From assembly GCA_013400155.1 (NCBI GenBank), contig VXBM01000097.1:371947-435946 (forward strand): a stretch of DNA of 64,000 nucleotides, given 5' to 3'. Both the position numbers and the translations under genes were made by a program. The notes below the pieces were generated by a model. The model was given only the letters and a program-made list of their open reading frames with translations. It had not been told where the DNA came from and ran no database searches. Shown here in pieces: positions 1-13,260 of the stretch; within the stretch, counting starts at the first letter, position 1; each line of letters begins with the position of its first letter. Source of the DNA: Helopsaltes ochotensis (taxonomy: Eukaryota; Chordata; Aves; Passeriformes; Locustellidae).

Positions 1-1055
1 GGATTGGATGTCATTATTCAAATATCTGATGCTCAAGGTATGGGTGATTAAAAAGACTTGTTAAATTAGAAGATAAAAAAAAGTGGACCTATACAGGTCA
101 TTTCTGCTAATTGTCTGAAAAAAAAATGCAAAGGAAACCTGTGAAGTGAAGCTAAAGTAACTTATGCTGTGTTTGTGAGGTTAGCCATTTGTGTTCAGAA
201 TGGTGTATTTTACATATTCATAAAATGAATTCTCATACCCTGATCCCACAAATTTTCCTTGAACAATTACTAAGGTGCTTTTTGGCATAAATTTTCCACC
301 AGAACTTGCTCTCATGCTGCTTTGGTGTCCCCTCCTCCCAGCCCCCTTCCTTGGCAAAGGCCTCCCCCTTCCACTGGCAATAACCTTGCACAAGAACTGC
401 ACTGATTATCAGAAATTAGACTGGTTAAAAAAAATAAAATCATTTCTGCATCATAAAGCCTAGCTGAATTTAGGTCTTTCAAAACACTCTTAAAACTCAT
501 TTCTTAGATATACTTAAGTCACACACAGTTAATCAGAAAAGTGTGTGCATTGTAAAATTATCTTCCCTGCCTCATGTAAATTGCAAATTCTTGACGTTAA
601 AATGAACTATATCAAGCAGATACTATAAACTTTATAACTTAAAGACCAAAGGAAAATAAAATAAAAAGCCAAAAAAGATTCAGTGACCATAATGCTAAAC
701 CACCAACTTTGGTTCCAAAGAAATAAACGTGATAGGATTTTGAAGAACATTTTTACTTTAATCTCTGAGCTAATAGACTGATGCTATCACCTTCTAATCC
801 TCTGCAGCAATGTGCATTTTTCAAACAAAGATTTACAGTGAAATTTAATTTACTCTCTGTAATTCTTTTTGGTTGTTTCTTTGTTGTTACTTTGTTGTTT
901 CTTTGTTTTTGCTTCTTGCTTTGGAGATGTGCTGAAGGTTCCAGCACAAGCAACAGATGAATTTTTGCTTTACATCAGAGGGAGACAAAATTATTCTATG
1001 TCCTATTTAATGTGCTCTTGATTAAATGCACCAATCAACAAAATCCCTCATACTG

Positions 1056-1065
1056 TTTTTTTTTT

Positions 1066-1145
<80 letters not shown>
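1056..1145. repeat. Poly-T tract
   Basis: Ten T, then GG, then 78 uninterrupted T. No recognisable retroposed gene body lies on either side. CR1, the dominant bird LINE, does not make poly-A tails, so this is more likely a homopolymer expansion than a retrogene tail. The length is probably inexact in the assembly. Confidence 0.95.
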
Positions 1146-1147
<2 letters not shown>

Positions 1148-4100
1148 TCAATACAACAGTGAAGGACTATTTAGCTTTTCATGCTCTAAAAGGAGGTAAA
1201 TAGATACTGCAGACCACATCCCAGATGGTGTAAATCAATTGATCTGTGTCACTTTGGCCCTAAACTTCTGTCCTAATTCTCACTAGAATGAATCATGAGA
1301 TTCCTTAGAGCTAAATGCAATTTAATTTAAATTTATGAAGAGCATTTATAAGCCTCCAGCTCACTGAAATGGGTCCACACAGTCATATGACTTCACTGTG
1401 TCTGGTTCTAGTGAACATCTCACTGGGAAGGAGCATATGTAGATACAAGTGAACATTGCAGTATTTTTCCTCCCCAGTTGCCTAGGTGGAAAATCTCTGG
1501 AATTAGTTAAGTAGGTTGTAGGTGCTTTCAGACAAAGCTATATTTTCTCTTTCCTAACAGCAGGCAGAAGGGAGTATAAAAGTCAAATTGGATGCTAAAA
1601 CATCAGGTTTCAAAACCCATCAAGTTAAATGCAAAAAACTTGGGCTTATTTGCTTTTTGGTTTTAAAGTCTTTGGAGTGCATTCATATCATGCTGCTAAC
1701 CTATTTTCAACTCTCATGAGGCTTTAATTTAAGAATGGGAAAATATTTATATTAGTCACCTCAATTCCGTGGGATCCTGAAGTAGGGACTTTGTAAAGCT
1801 GAGTAAAGCAGGGCCATGAGGCAGTGACAAAAAACATCTCCTACCATCCTGCTGTCTCATCTTTTCAGAGAGATATGGCATTATTTTAAGAGAAAACCAA
1901 CGCCAAGCAGAATATTTTTCTAATAATGACTCTTCATGTAACTACAGATTCATTTCAAAGAGTGGACCCTGATAGCACAGACACACTTGAATAACGGAGG
2001 AAGAGCTTTGCAATCCATTTGTTCAACTGAGACACGATCCATGGATTTGAATGTCTGAGAGGCCCTACTTCACACACATGTAAGTGGATTTAAGAGAGAG
2101 AGAGCGTAATCCCTTGCTAACATGCACAATCTGGATTGAAGCATCTGATCACTGCATCCACCTAATGTGCTTAAGTCAGCTGCTCATCCCTTTTAAATGC
2201 TTGAGAAAGAAGTTATCTAGACGGTGCAGCTGGTTTATTCCTCTTGTGGGATAATAAAAGCTGGTAAAGGTAAGTATTCCAAGGAAAATCTAGGCAATGC
2301 ATATTTTATGAAGAAGACAGAAAACGTAGCTTTAACCTGGGAGGGAACACATCTTCCTTTCAGGAAGGCTACTTTGGAATCTCTTCAGGACTGGGAGTGA
2401 TGTAAAGGACATGTGTGAGAAAGAAAATATTTTGTTTTGTGAGCTGTTAAAGAAAGTATTGTACAGACAAAGTAAATACAATTAGAACTGTGATTATAAA
2501 GTTATTAGTGATGTCTGCTTTGCAGCTCGGAATCTAAAAGGCAATAAGTGCAGCAGCTGATGAAAAATCACTCCTTAATCTTTATCAGTGGCCTCCCATA
2601 AAAATCAATTTCCTTTTCTTTTTGGAATTAGATTAAAAGGATAATTAACAGTACTGATTGCATTCCTATTCTAAATTTAGTTAGCACTTGCCCAGTGTAA
2701 TAATGCCCCCCAGCCACAAAAAGCTGGAGGGAAGCATTTCAAGATCACACCCTCAATGTCCTGTAGGCTTTTCACTTGCAGAGCGCCCACAACACCACAG
2801 CAGCGATAACAACATTCCTGTTTTCCCAGCAGAGCTGTGATGCTGCTCTCAAATCCCCCCAACACATTTGCAGTGTGTCTGTGTTTTCCCCGGGGACCTT
2901 GCTTAGGTCAGCTAATTAATTGCACACAGCTGCCCGTAGGCAGCTAACAGCGATAAGGAGAGATAAGGAAACAGAAAACTGTTGAGAAAAAAGAAAAACA
3001 AACAACAAAACAACTAAGCACCTAAAAGACTGTAAAAGTGGTCAAGCAATGGGCTTGTAGAGCTTACTGTCCCTCCTCCCTGACTTAGTTTTTCAAAGCC
3101 ATGGCATGTTTAGTCTCAGCACTGATAGCCTTTTCATTTCTGGACAAAGCACACACTGTCCTCAGTAGCACTACTACATCCCCCCACGGCAGCAGATAGC
3201 TTCCTTCTGAGGTCACACGTGCACCCAGTTAAAAATAAAACTCCAAGGTGCTTTTAAATAGCTCTGCTAGAATAGGGTGGGAGGAATCTGGATATGGAGG
3301 AGCAGAAAAAGAAAAAAAAAAAGAGAGAATGGCAAAACTCGCAATCAGAAAAAGGAATGCAACACCAAGACTCTACAGTTATTGTAGTTATTTCAGTGCA
3401 TTTAGGTTGGGTTGATTTATACTGAGGCAGAGCTGGAGAGGTGCAAGGGTTGTGATTATTCAGACCAGCTGCTTTTGTGTGTTAACTCATTTTGTAAAGT
3501 CCCTGACAATGAATTTTGTTGAAGATTTGGGTGCAAGTAGCAGAAGTGCACAAGATATGCCACAAACATAAATGGCATCAGGTAAAGCAGGCAAAGCAAT
3601 GCTGTCTTGGCAGGAAGCATCCCCTCCTTGGTTTAGGCTTACCCAGAGTTAGAGCAAAGCAAAGCTGGAGCTCTGGATTTCTCTACAGTATATATACACA
3701 CAGAGAAAATGGGTTTGCTGCAAGCACAAATTGCAACAAACAAGTCCTCATTAGGCCTGAGCAGAATCACAGTTATCATGTTCGTATCTGGGAAGAGTTT
3801 AACTGCTTGGAATGAGTTACCACAAAAAAGGCCAGCAGTAAGCTTGAAAGCACAGTTAAAATTACTTCTATCAATGTCAAAGGCATGCTGCGAAAAGTGC
3901 TCTGTGCTAGATAAATAATACAAGTGAATGAAGTTATCCTGTCTTGGTTACAGAGAGACAGGAAATAGTGATTGCTTTATTTTTACAAATACCTACACTT
4001 GTATTATTATTGATTATCCTGTAAGACACTATGCCACCTTTAGAAGAGCACATCCTTGTGTCTCACAGCTTACTCACAGGGGCCTTTGAGAAATGTACAG

Positions 4101-7100
4101 CATGTGATGATTGTACAACTTCCTTAAAACTTGACCTTGATATCTGCAACCATCCTTATGGTGAGGAGGAGTCATTAAAAATTCATTCACTCTGAGCACA
4201 TTCTTGGTGTTACATCTATTTATATTAATATCTCTGCATATTTTCCTAACAAAGGGAGTATTGAGTACAAGTACTGAGTATTTTGTTCTTGCAAAAAGAA
4301 TGTTTTACTTTGTGTTCTTTCCCATGGGCAACTTGTCAAGGCAAATATGGTTCTGGAAAATGTCCACAGTCCAATCAGATGGGAGGCCTTTTAGGTACTG
4401 TCTTCACAACTTTCTTCCCCTCTTTTGATTCAATGCAAGAATAGCCATCCTGCTCACACACAGCCAGTCACTTGGACTCTTCCTGTCCCAAGAATATGTC
4501 AAAAAAGAATCTTACTTCACATCAGGGAGAGAACGGGGTTTGTTCATGGTCTGAGGTCGTACCTGAAAGGTGACAAGTGTTCTTTGTGTCTAGTGTTTCT
4601 ACCTCTAAGACTTCGGGACTTTCTGTGGTGGCAAGCCCACCATACATGACGCTATTTTTATGGACTGAGACACATCCTCCAGGGACAAAATCCCTTAAGT
4701 TCTGAGCTAGGTGCCTTAGGAAAGGTAAAAGAGAAAAGGAAACTTTTCTGCAAAACTTCTTGCTGAACCATGACTGGATAGCAAAACACCAAATAACTTA
4801 CCTGTATCACTTTATCTCAATAAATTCATTAGAAACAGCTAGAGTGCCTTTTATCTCCTTCCTCACCCATATCTTCATAGGTACTATACCTATGCTGCTT
4901 AAGGGGACACAGCTAAAATATCACAGAATATTAATGAAATAAAAAGAATGACGCTCACTGTTACATTCCTTACTTAGCACACAGTCTAACAAGTAACAGG
5001 GTCCCCACCAAATACTTGGATTAATTTGGATACACGCAAAGGCTTGTTTGAAGTTGTAATGAGATATCAGATACTCCCGGTGCCAGAGCAGTCAGAAACC
5101 ATTTAAGAAACAGCACTTGGAGACTTGACTGTACTCCTCTTTCCTATCTGAATACAAGCTTTGCAAAAGCAAATATTCTCTCTGCTATCTACTACGTGCT
5201 GTATTTTCCAAAAAGCAGTGTGAGTGTCAAATACAAGTAACTCAACTGGAATTCTTGGGAAAACAGCATCTCTGGAAGGAGGGGTCCTAGAGGCAAATAG
5301 CATCTACTCTGCCCTTTCCAGAGCAACAGCCAGACTTGTGCTAACACAGTTATCCTGAAATACAGAAATGTACTGTGCCTGTTCCACATGCTCCTGCTTC
5401 TCCCACACCATGGCAAGAGGAGAATTTACTTATTTTAAACTACTGAAGTGCACGTTTAAATTTTAAATGCTGAAGTTTTGAAATAACACTAAAGGTGACA
5501 GAGTGGAAAAAAATCCCCAACTTGGGTCACTCCAGCACCATGCAAAAAAGGAAATCTCCTCTGGTCATGATTCCTCTAATCTGAATGTCTCTGCTGACTC
5601 TTTCAGGGACACAGAAGCTGGCTCCTGGAATTGCTACTGCATGTATAAGGGAGTGAACCATGAAGCCCACTGAGAATGGGCGTACCCATGAGATTAAAGT
5701 GAGCAACAGGTTCCTGTAAATGTAAAAGAGCTCACAGTCCTTGCACTTTAATGCACTTTGCATATTATATTTAAGTCCTGTAAACATTCCTGTTCACTGC
5801 CATTGCTCACCACACACTCCAAGATCACTGGTCCTCTTCCCAATCACAGAGCTCCCATGTCAGTAATTTTTCTCAGCCCATCTCTTGGGAATTGCTGAGG
5901 GAAACAACCACAGAGATATCAACTGCAGGCGCCTGGACTCTTCCAATATTGTTCTGCAGTCTTCTGAGAGTATCTCTTTTCCCTCACAGTCTTTCTCTGT
6001 TATTGAGGTCCTTTCCCCATAGATGTCACCAATTTGATAGGGAATGAAAAAGCAAGGAATTCTCCTTACTTCTCCTTGTACAAAATCGAATAAATAATTA
6101 CATTTTCCTATTATTTTAGCAGGAATTACCTTGCCACTGCAAAAAGCTAAGATTATCTCTCTATCTTCCATTAGCCATGGATTTATTTTCACATATTAAA
6201 ATTATGCTCCTGACTAAATATAGCATGGCAGCTAGTGTGCCACTATCCTTAAAAACACTAACTGTACTATTTCCTTTAAGACTGACAGGTGTCTTCTCAG
6301 TAATACACAGGAAAAAGCCTGAGCTGTTGTCAAGCATGGATCTTTATTGCATTTGAAAGTGAGTAGTATTGTTTCAGAAAGAGGCCATCTTGACCACACT
6401 GGCAACTGAAAAGCTAAGCTGTGTTCACAATAAAGCTGTGCTTCATGCTTTCACCTTCAGAGTGCTTCTCAAACATGACCTCTCCATGGAGAACTTAAGA
6501 ATAATAAACTTACATAGTTGTCCTAAAAAGGGTGATAGAAGAGTGAAATAGAGCTGGGAGAAACTTGACCTGTTCATGGCACAGCTGCAGATTATGGAAG
6601 ACCTCTGGAAAGAGTTTAGCAGTTATGCCTGGGAAAATATATTCTTTGCAACACCTAACCTCAGTGGATGAGACTTCTGCCCCCTTCCTACACACCCTTC
6701 CATCATATTTCTTGATTTGACTGTGACATCAGCTCTCTAAATGACTGTGATAGGCATCTCCTTGCATAAAACTGGGTAAAAAAAGGCATGTGGTTGTGGC
6801 ACTTGCTGATGACATTTAATGCTTTCAGCACCTTTTTCAGACTCCTATTTCATTGCACAGAATTGGCTCCACAAGATGCTACCAAAAATAAATGTGACAA
6901 GAACGCTGCACCATACCTTAATAATGAAAAATATTAAAAGAATTTTTCAGCTCACCACAAATTCTTTTCCTTTGTAAAATCAAGCAAATTGAACTGCCAG
7001 TGCAAAGTCTCATATGGTTCCTTACTCTTCTCCCAGGCCCTCTTTGGGAGGTAGACTAGAAGACAAATTGAGGCTCATAATACTCGAGTTTTGTGTCACT

Positions 7101-9304
7101 TGTTTGCTGCACTCTTTTTCTAAAACCTCCTTCTCCCTTCTCTACTGTAAAAACAGAGGGTGCAGTTCTGATACCTTGCATCTCAAAAGGCTATTTGAGT
7201 ATTGGGAAAGGTAATGAGGAGGGCACTAATGCTGATCAAAGACACAATATGACTTTTGTAAGATGAATAACCAATTTGACTTTCTGGCACGGAAAGGGAT
7301 GCTAGAGGTCCACAGAAGTCCTGGAGAGGGTGGGCATGGACTGCTGCTTCAACACAAATTCCAGGCAATCTCCTGGACTGGAATAATTTGGAGGCTGGAG
7401 GAGTATTGTGTTAACATATCTTGAATGCTTGTCTGATTCTATGCTACCCTTAGCAGCTCCTAAAGCTCCCTGTTGTGCATAGCATACTTGATTCACTCAC
7501 AGCCAGAGGTGATACTGTAGGGACAGAGCAGGCAAAGGAGGGGGTCCCTTCCTACAGAAGGAAAAACTTACCCTGATCTGCCTTTGCCGGGCTGTAACCC
7601 TGCCTGGAGACCCAGGGGCAAGGAAGTGGAAACTGGGAGTAGCATGGCCTTAGGTGGAGCTGATGGGTCAAATTTGAGTTGCTGATCCCTTGCTGAAGAT
7701 GCTCTCTGGGCTGCACAATATCTCTGTGAAGGTTTGGGGCAAGATCGTGTTGTAAACAAGCTGTGGGGAGTTCTTACTGCATCTGAACAACTGAGGTTTT
7801 GCTTAAATGTTGGTTGTAGCAAGTATCCCATCAATAATCTACCTGTGGCTTTTAAGTCAAAGCAGAGATATCTTCCTAATGCACTACATAAGGCATTTCT
7901 AACCTACAAAGAAACATTAAGCAAAACTGTGTCCATCTTGCTGTGCCCCTATTGATTCTGAAGAAAGGCACAGTGTTTTCAAAGCCAGACCAAGGCTTCA
8001 GAGGATATTACTCTATATTACCTTGTGCCTGTTTCCTTCATGACAATATCAAGGCTTATGTTTTGCCTGATTGATTCCAGCAGATAGTTCTGACATGCTG
8101 CAAAAGAAATTGCGGGCTTTAGACTGTGAGGATGACCAAGCAGACCTCAAAATAAATTAGAAACTGACTATGAGATTGTTTTATTGTGAAAAGAATACAT
8201 TACAGCAGCAAGCACTGAAAGATGCACTAGGAACAATATGCAGTCCCTGCACAAGCAGGATACTCAGAGAACTTTGAACCAGCCAAATAATGTGGAGGTT
8301 AAATATTTAAATAATTGTGTTAAATTATTGGGGAAAGAAGGCCCAATAGCATCACTTACAAAATGCACTAACAAGAAATAAAATACCCCTAAGTCCCTAA
8401 ATGTTGATCATTCAGAAACTCAAAGCCAGCTTGGTGGTGAAAAGTGTCTGTCCTTAAGGTTCCTCTTGAAATCTGTTCAGAATAATAAGGGCTTCATTTG
8501 ATTTATCTAAGTCTGAATAAAGGTATTTACCTTTAGAGAATTATCACCCAGACCTTAGACAAACCTGTGCTTCCCAGGAAGTACAGGGAAAAAATTTCCT
8601 CTGCTGGCCCCTAGTTTAGGAACATGGTGACTCCCATGAACTCCAAGATGGGAAGATTGGATATAAGAAAATACTTTTTTTTTTCTAGCATAAAGGTAGT
8701 GATTTGATTTAAGCCAAAGAGAACAATACACACCTTCTGAACAAAATCTGCATAAAAAAGAGTCAGGTAAACTTTCCTTAGTTCCCTTCATATATCAGAA
8801 AAAGGAATCTAATCCCCCCTGCTTGCACTGGAGGTGTGAACCAAAATGCTTTTTTTCTCAGAGAGAAATAGAGGACCAAAAAAAATGAAACACAGAACAG
8901 AACTCTGCTTGAAAACGAAGTGAAAATAAATCAGCAGTGAATGGATTAGCTTCAGATCAGACTGCCTAGAGCAGACTGATCTGGAACAGCAGAGCACTCA
9001 GGGCTTGCGTTTTTTTAAATTAGTTTTAATAAATAGAATCAATAGCTCAAATTATGAAGGAGAACAAAAGCACAGATCAAATTGATCAAGGCTGTAGCTT
9101 ATAATAAGCCAAGGGGTGTCTTCTCTTGTTTGAATGTGATAACATGGCAAAAGAATCCACTTTTCAGTATCTCTCCTGGAACAGCTGCACACAGAGCTGG
9201 AAACTGAAAATACTACAGGTTATCCAAACATAAACAGACTCCCTTTCCTTTTCCCCAGAAGGAAAAAAAACAACCCCAAAATAATAAATAAAATGCAAAA
9301 ATAA

Positions 9305-9342
9305 TCTCTCTCTCTCTCTTTTTTTTTTCCCTTTTTTTTTCC
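9305..9342. repeat. Polypyrimidine tract (TC)n-T(n)
   Basis: Seven TC units run into two T-runs separated by CCC, giving 38 bp of uninterrupted pyrimidine on the plus strand. Confidence 0.88.
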
Positions 9343-11964
9343 TGAAGATAAATGCAGGAATTTACAGGGAGGACAGAAATAAATAGATAAGCAAACACCA
9401 AGTTTCCTGCATTATATATGGGATTTAATGCTCAGGTGAAGAGATTCTTGGTCAGATCACTGGAAAAGTGATCCCTTTCCACAGAGTAGGTTAGGAAAGG
9501 GTGTTGGAGACACTCAGAGGTTCTCTCTAACCCCAGTGCTCAGCCAAGGATTATCCACTGGAGGGGAACAAGGGAGGTACCTTCAATCAGGCAAAATGAA
9601 CTTCAATTAGTTAATTTCAAATGAATTTCAATCCGGCTTTGGGCATTGGGAGGGGATAGATGCACACAGGCACTTTGTTTTTCCCTTTAGGCTTTTTGCT
9701 TGTTTTGTTGGACTCTTTTTTCCAAAGGGACTTTGCTCCCAGGAAGCTGTGGTGTCTTACTAATGGCAGGACCTGGTCACTGAGGAGCTCCCCTTTCATC
9801 ACTGGGGTTTTATCCTAAACACCCTGAGCACCAGCTCTGAAGAATAAGTGCCACACAGAAAATTAAAGCACCTAAACATCCCCCAGCCCCCTCTTTTTAC
9901 CTCTCCAATAAAAATTTTGTTAAATTTAAGCCAAGTACAAACTACCAGTCCTGAATTTATTTTATCAAATACAGTAAAACCGAAGAGGTTTTTGGCACAC
10001 ACAGGATAACACCCTAGATGTGTGAGAACAATGCAGGGTGCTGATAACCTCTTCTAACTCCTATTCATCCTCAGGTTCAAAAACTGGCATCAGTTATGTG
10101 GCCTTTGTGCTCATGTAGAGCACGTAAGAGTCTTTTTCATTGTTGTGGTTGAATTATGGGTAAACAGCAGAAGAGGAATAGTAATCTTGTGATAATAGAA
10201 TATATGACAGATGTACTACTGAAAGTCATTCACATGCTCCAGTGCTGAGCATGGTTCAAAACCTATCTGGAATAGACTTCCATCTTGCTAATAAATATTC
10301 AGAGATTTTATAGTCTTCAAGGACGTAATATTGAACATCTGACAGAAAATTCAGTGCAGATCCATAAGCATTTTTTATTACATTTCGATCGGAAGTAGAT
10401 TCCTTAATGTTTATAGCAAGAAGTGCCTTTGCCAGAAGACACAGAACTTTCCTGGGCAAAGTACCCAGTGGTTAACTTCAAGTCCAACAAAATAAACAAA
10501 ATAACAAATTATGATTCAAGTGTTGTGTAATTTATTTTCTATTCAGTGAGGAAGAATTGATTTTCTCAGCAGTGTCACTTACACTGTAAGGATTATTGCA
10601 CATAAGACAACTTAAGAAAATGATGGAAAAACAAATTAGATGGGTTGCAGATCATTGGCTTATCTTGACAGCTCACCTTGAAGACAGAGTTAGGGAAACA
10701 TAAGGTACAGTATCGGATGTCAGGGTGCTTGAAACCCCTGCCCTCCTTCCACCTCCTTGATGTCTCATATTAAAATTAAAAAAACCCCAAAAAACAAAAA
10801 AACATTTCCAGCAGGGATGAAACAGCACATCTTGCCAGTCTGAGGGCGTCTGCTAAATTAAAAACAATGATAACTTGGTGTGACAAAAGGTAATTAAAGG
10901 GTATAAGTTATATAAGAGCTTGGCTATTTCTAATGTTCTCATTTTATTCTAAACATCCATTCATGAGTCACATGAGAAAAACATTGCCATGACTCCTGGC
11001 TTCTGTTAGCTGACATTTCAGTGCTGATGATCAAGTGCTAAAGCAATACAGTAAAAGAGTGGGCCCAATATTATGACACAATCTAATGGAAATCAATAGG
11101 AATTCTTCCATATTTCTCAATATGTATTGGACAGACAATTTATTGCATGCAGAAACCTGAATAATGGGAACAGAGGTTAACCAATCAGTGGTGCAGTGAT
11201 AATCTCTTCATGCTGAGATGGAACTGTCCCAGTCAGAGTTTCTAACAAAAAAATGAGTTGGCCTCACATTCTTCTCCAGTGACATCCACAATCAGCCACC
11301 GTTCCGTACATTAAGTGCTGCACATCTTATCTAGCAGATAGAATTTGCTGTAAGAGGCTTGGTTAACCATGTTTGGTTTAGCTTAAGGGCAAGCAAAAAT
11401 GACAGTCAGCATCAACCACTGAACCTGAAATGTCCCTCCGAAGTTTCACACTTACCCTTCCAGAATCATTACGTGTTCCCTCAGATTTATTTCAAAGGTC
11501 TGCATCATTACTCTACTCTAATTGCAGCTCCCTTGCAGAATCTCCTATCTTTTTCATCTGTTTTACATGGCAAAAAGTCTTTTAAGTTTCAGAGACAAGC
11601 TGGCCTTGCAAAAAAATGTGAGAATGCATGGATTTTGTGGCTGATTATTTTGTCAAGAAAATGTGCTGCTAATTTACACCCCTTGACCTGTTGGGTTAGA
11701 TTCAGTGCTTGTTATTTCAGACCTTTTGATTATTTCACCTCAATAGCCAATCACTTTTTTTATTTTTTTTTTTTTACTGTGACATTCATATCTATTTTTG
11801 CAAATAGATTGTTCAAAGAGTAGGTATGATCGCAGTCATTCTCTCTCACTTTCTCAGTTTAAGGAATGCTTCTGGCAATGAGAAAATGAACATTTGCTCT
11901 GAGTTTGACAGTTGTAAAGGATGTTTATTTCCCAGGGCTTTGTTTATAAGGCTGCAGTGTTTAA

Positions 11965-13260
11965 TAGAATATTCTCTGCTGCTTTTGGACTCCTTCTCCA
12001 GCCTGTTCCCCAGCTCCATTGCCCTTCTCTGGAGTCTCTCCATCCACTCAATGTCTTCCTTTAGTGAGGAACCCAGAACTGGACACACTTCAGGTGTGGC
12101 CTCACCAGTGCCCTGGTCCTGCTGCCCACACTATTCTTGAGACAGGCCAGGATGCCATTGGCTTTCTTGGCCACCCGGGCACACGCTGGCTCGTGTTCAG
12201 TGCTGTCAACCAGCACCCCAGGTCCTTTTCCACTGGGCAGTTTTCCAGCCACTCTGCCCCCAGCCTGTTGTGCTAAACAGGTTGTTGAGGTCTAAGAGCA
12301 GGATGAGCACCTAGCCTTGCTGAACCTCATATCATTGTTCTCTGTCCATCTATCCTGCCGTACACATCCCTCTGCAGAGCTTCCTGCCCTCCAGTAGATC
12401 AGCACTCCCTCCCAGCTTGGGTGTGTCTGTGATTGAGGGTGCCCTTGATACCCTCATGCAGATCATAAATAAAGATATGGAACAGGACTGGCCCCAATAC
12501 TGAGCCCTGGGGGATACCACTACGCACCTACTGGACCTGGCACTGTTCACCACCACTCCCTGGGCCCAGCCATCCAGCCAGTTCTTAACCCAGACAAGAG
12601 TGCACCCATCCAAGCCTGGGCTGCCAGCTTTTCAGAAGAATGCTGTGGGAGACAGCATTAAAGACTGTACTGAAGTCCAGGCATACTATATCCACAAACT
12701 TTCCCTCATCCACTAGGTGGGTCACCTGGTCGTAAAGGGTCAGGCTGCTCAGACAGGATATGTCTTTCCTAAAGCCCTGCTGAGTGAGCCTGATTCCTTA
12801 GTTATCCTGCATGTGCTCACACTGCGAGCACTTGTGATCACATTCAAGGTGATCTGTTCCATAACATTCCCTGGCACTGAGATCCGGCTGACAGGACTCT
12901 AGTTTCCTGGATGGCTCTTCCAGCCCTTCTTGTGGATGGATGTGACATTGTCCAACCTCCAGTTGTCTGGACTTCCCTGGTTAAGCAGGACTGATGGTAA
13001 ATGAGGCACAGTAACTCGGTGAGCCCTTGCACCAGCCCTCTTGGTGCCTTTGGGTGAATCACACCTTGTGCCAAAGACTTGTGAGTCTCTAGGTGGCCCA
13101 GCATATCACTTTAATTACTTCCTCCTGGATTGCAGGGGGTCTATTTTCTCTCCACCCTTCTCTACCAGTTCAAGGGGCTCGTTACCCTGAGGAAAATTGG
13201 TCTTACTGTCCAAGAGGCAAAAAAGAAATTAAGCATCACAGCCTCTTCTTCATCCTATAC
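11965..13260 (-). mobile_element. CR1 LINE, degenerate ORF2 (reverse transcriptase) fragment, truncated at both ends
   Basis: On the minus strand, broken frames reproduce the CR1 ORF2 reverse-transcriptase order. A segment around 13104-12850 resembles HLDTHKS...IHP and IYQQSWLTGEV. Around 12610-12350 there is WVKNWLDG..QGVVVN, then DTPKLGGSADLLEGRK. Around 12252-12061 there is GVLVDS, VAKKANGILAC, SRTRALVRPHL and CVQFW. The upstream flank to about 13260 still matches CR1 sequence before the RT core. Frameshifts and stops are frequent. The stretch that should hold the FADD catalytic motif before DTKLGGS has lost bases (about 12420-12440), so it cannot encode an active enzyme. Unusually for CR1, the 3'UTR and the terminal ATTCTATG-type repeat are missing; similarity fades near 11965. 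Confidence 0.94.

Larger units (their letters stand above)
1..11964. other. Non-coding stretch, FSHR intron side
   Basis: AT-rich unique sequence. Apart from the poly-T tract, the pyrimidine tract at 9305 and a small inverted repeat (GATCACT/AGTGATC at 9455-9473), I see nothing I can name. The open frames, such as 5860-6192 minus (110 codons) and 11359-11823 plus (154 codons), have no recognisable domains, coding-type codon use or splice structure. Confidence 0.65.

Noticed and set aside
1012..1203. Poly-phenylalanine frame, and the similar poly-F/poly-K frames at 53594-53989
   Set aside because: They are translations of the homopolymer tracts, not proteins.
3760..3925. Possible old CR1 fragment around TGGAATGAGTTACCACA
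   Set aside because: A single short match to the W..LP-type segment near the end of CR1 ORF2; no colinear flanking motifs.
12061..12252. Apparent small protein gene at 12061-12252 minus and its neighbouring frames
   Set aside because: These are pieces of the degenerate CR1 ORF2, not host genes.
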